The translations under genes and the position numbers were made by a program. Under the pieces are notes generated by a model, which searched no databases, was not told the DNA's origin, and was given only the letters and a program-made list of their open reading frames with translations. 32,297 nt of DNA from Welwitschia mirabilis (lineage: Eukaryota; Gnetophyta; Gnetopsida; Welwitschiales), in contig JBOZIK010000001.1 in NCBI GenBank assembly GCA_051453625.1, positions 113,045,586 to 113,077,882 on the forward strand, written 5' to 3'. This document shows, piece after piece, positions 30,875-32,297 of this stretch (its first letter is position 1; each line of letters begins with the position of its first letter).

Positions 30875-31030
30875 CTTGTCGTCCCCTCTGTCATTTCCAT
30901 AACAGGTAGGACAACAACACTACTAACATGGACAAAGGCTATGGGTTAACAGTGTGGCTTGAAGCTGATAAAGCACCTTTTGACATAGACTAGCATCCCC
31001 TCTGTCGTCCCCATAATAGTCAAGATGATA
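30875..31030 (+). repeat. GTCGTCC-type motif, copies 1 and 2 (in LTR U3)
   Basis: Copy 1 at 30875-30917 and copy 2 at 30990-31030 share (g)tc(g/a)tcccctctgtc(g/a)t and then ccataa and a purine/ACA tail. They are about 115 bp apart. Two more copies lie after the PBS at 32055-32210. Confidence 0.65.
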
Positions 31031-31147
31031 GCTATTTTTTATGATGGAAAAGAATTATCTTTGGAATGGGGTCATGTGATCCATCTGGGATGCTAGGGTT
31101 TCTTCTCCAAATTTTAGGGTTAAGCTTCTAGAAATTCAATGTAAAAC

Positions 31148-31154
31148 TATAAAT
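31148..31154 (+). promoter_or_regulatory. TATA box of the gypsy LTR
   Basis: tataaat, followed by a pyrimidine-rich segment (accctccctttcc). This is the usual promoter arrangement in plant LTRs, with the transcript start expected about 25-30 bp downstream. Confidence 0.6.
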
Positions 31155-31897
31155 ACCCTCCCTTTCCTTCACTTTTGTTTCCATCTTTTATACCCGATGT
31201 TTTTGTGATGGAAGACTGAAGGACAAGAGATCCATCCAGTAGCTACAAAGAGGAGTCACTTTGGTGTTAGGATGAGTATCCTCCATTGAGGAGCTACTAC
31301 TTTATTGTAAGTGGATGTAAAGTTCTATAATTAATTCAAATACTCTTTTCACTACAAATGTGTTTATGTCCCTTATGGTTTAAGTTGGTTATAGTCTAGC
31401 AACAATTCTATAATTTATTTAGATCAAAAGAGCAACCTTTATTAAGGTTGACTTTGATTAGTTTAGGTTTGTATTATTGTTTTATTTTAATCTCATAGTA
31501 CATTCCATATTCTATTTTGACATATATCATAGTTCACATTGATTAGAAACAAGTAAAGGAAATCTTCTTAATTAACTTGAATTATAAAGAACTAGCTCTT
31601 GTAATAGGAGGACTAAGAGTCCAAATAGAACTCATCCCATTGTACTCCATTCCATTGCATTTTACCTTTCATCTTGCATTCCATTTTACATTATTATTTA
31701 CTTTCATTCATTAAAAGACAAAAAACTAAAATACCTTTTAGAAATCAATTCTCTAGCTCTAAGCCTAATGCTTTTGTTGGAAATATGACATTTGGATTAA
31801 CTCTTGTCTATACTAGTGTATATTTTTCTACAAGTAATTTGATTTATAAGTTTACTTAAAGGATTTAAGGATTGCATAAATTCATACCACAACATTT

Positions 31898-31915
31898 TGG
31901 TGCCATTATCGAGGA
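31898..31915 (+). other. Gypsy primer-binding site, CpG-decayed
   Basis: tggtgccattatcgagga differs from the common Tat/Athila site TGGCGCCGTTGCCGGGGA only by C-to-T and G-to-A transitions. It lies three bases after the LTR end. Confidence 0.75.
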
Positions 31916-32054
31916 AGGGCACAAGGAGTTGGATAATTATCACTATCCAGATAAGGACCTCAAATTTTCTATTCAAGTTATTTATTTGAAATAGTACTAT
32001 ATTTTTAGCATAGATTTATTTTAATAATTTTCATTTTTTGTAGATTTTAGAATT

Positions 32055-32210
32055 CTTGTCATCCTCTATGTCATCCCAATAACATTGGGAACAATAGTTC
32101 TGAAATTTTAAATTTATTTCTTATTTCACAAATTTTCTTTCTGTTCATAGATCAGTAATAAAGGTACTGTTATCTTCTTTGTCGTTCTTATGTTAACCTG
32201 GACAATAGTT
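32055..32210 (+). repeat. GTCGTCC-type motif, copies 3 and 4 (after the PBS)
   Basis: Copy 3 (32055-32099) and copy 4 (32167-32210) read cttgtcatcctctatgtcat and ctgttatcttctttgtcgtt, then aacat/taacc and g(g)gacaatagtt. They are about 112 bp apart, close to the spacing of copies 1 and 2. Confidence 0.65.
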
Positions 32211-32278
32211 TGCTATTTTAATTTCTACAATATTTTTTCATGTTTAGTTTTTGGTTAGTATGATCATTGCGCCAACAC

Positions 32279-32297
32279 CACCCCCCCCCAACCCCCC
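32279..32297 (+). other. Poly-C tract at the window edge
   Basis: The last bases are C runs of eleven and six separated by AA. The tract may continue beyond the window. Confidence 0.6.

Larger units (their letters stand above)
30648..31894 (+). mobile_element. 5' LTR of a Ty3-gypsy (Tat/Athila-like) element
   Basis: A plus-strand LTR of about 1.25 kb. It begins near tgccaatttg and ends cataccacaaca, directly before a gypsy-type PBS. A TATA box is at 31148-31154 (tataaat). The U3 part contains two copies of a motif like cttgtcgtcccctctgtc (see repeats). The body of the element runs beyond the window. The left LTR at 2017-3223 appears to be of the same family. The exact start is uncertain by about ten bases, since no target duplication can be checked. 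Confidence 0.75.

Noticed and set aside
31674-31859. Plus-strand ORF in the gypsy LTR
   Set aside because: It lies in the R/U5 part of an LTR and has no protein features.

Overview
This is a gene-poor, very AT-rich, transposon-dense stretch of a seed-plant nuclear genome, probably an angiosperm. The evidence is several nested Ty1-copia and Ty3-gypsy retrotransposon remnants with plant-type signatures: a tRNA-iMet primer-binding site, copia pol in the order protease-integrase-RT-RNase H, and a Tat/Athila-style gypsy primer-binding site. CpG is heavily depleted, and stop codons of the C-to-T / G-to-A kind break nearly every element, as expected for old, methylated repeats. I see no intact host gene, no tRNA or rRNA, and nothing prokaryotic. 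The species cannot be named from this sequence.

Layout. 1-1819: AT-rich, one tandem duplication. 1820-5700: a minus-strand copia pol relic (copia A), split in its RNase H by a gypsy-type solo LTR (about 2017-3223) with a 5-bp target-site duplication. 5720-7340: a CpG- and GC-richer block of unidentified coding remnants. 7371-7604: a small minus-strand coiled-coil ORF. 7951-8160: a minus-strand LTR end with its primer-binding site. 8777-11890: a second, related minus-strand copia relic (copia B), from gag through integrase. 11905-13773: leader repeats and noncoding sequence with a hairpin. 13774-20072: the best element, a nearly full-length minus-strand copia (Ale/Retrofit-like) with both LTRs, PBS, PPT, gag, protease, integrase, RT and RNase H, all broken by stops. 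20120-20690: a second unidentified GC-richer block. 20700-26340: mostly featureless AT-rich DNA with an AGATATCA minisatellite (21892-22312) and a minus-strand gag-like or transposon-protein-like ORF (25430-25747). 26348-26665: an AGATGTCT-rich palindromic repeat. 27060-29132: a third minus-strand copia relic (copia C) with an LTR piece. 29880-30636: a plus-strand gypsy gag relic. 30648-31894: a plus-strand gypsy LTR followed by its PBS, whose body runs off the window.

The pieces do not form a pathway. They record successive insertions into one another: LTR into copia A, and probably the gypsy LTR at 30648 into or beside an older gypsy gag. Ten N runs interrupt the assembly. At least three are flanked on both sides by the same sequence, so they look like unmerged contig overlaps rather than real missing DNA. 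In the main copia element this falsely lengthens the integrase. The items most worth a second look are the two unidentified GC-richer blocks, the dated nested insertion in copia A, the four-copy motif around the gypsy PBS, and the LTR that was duplicated internally in only one copy.
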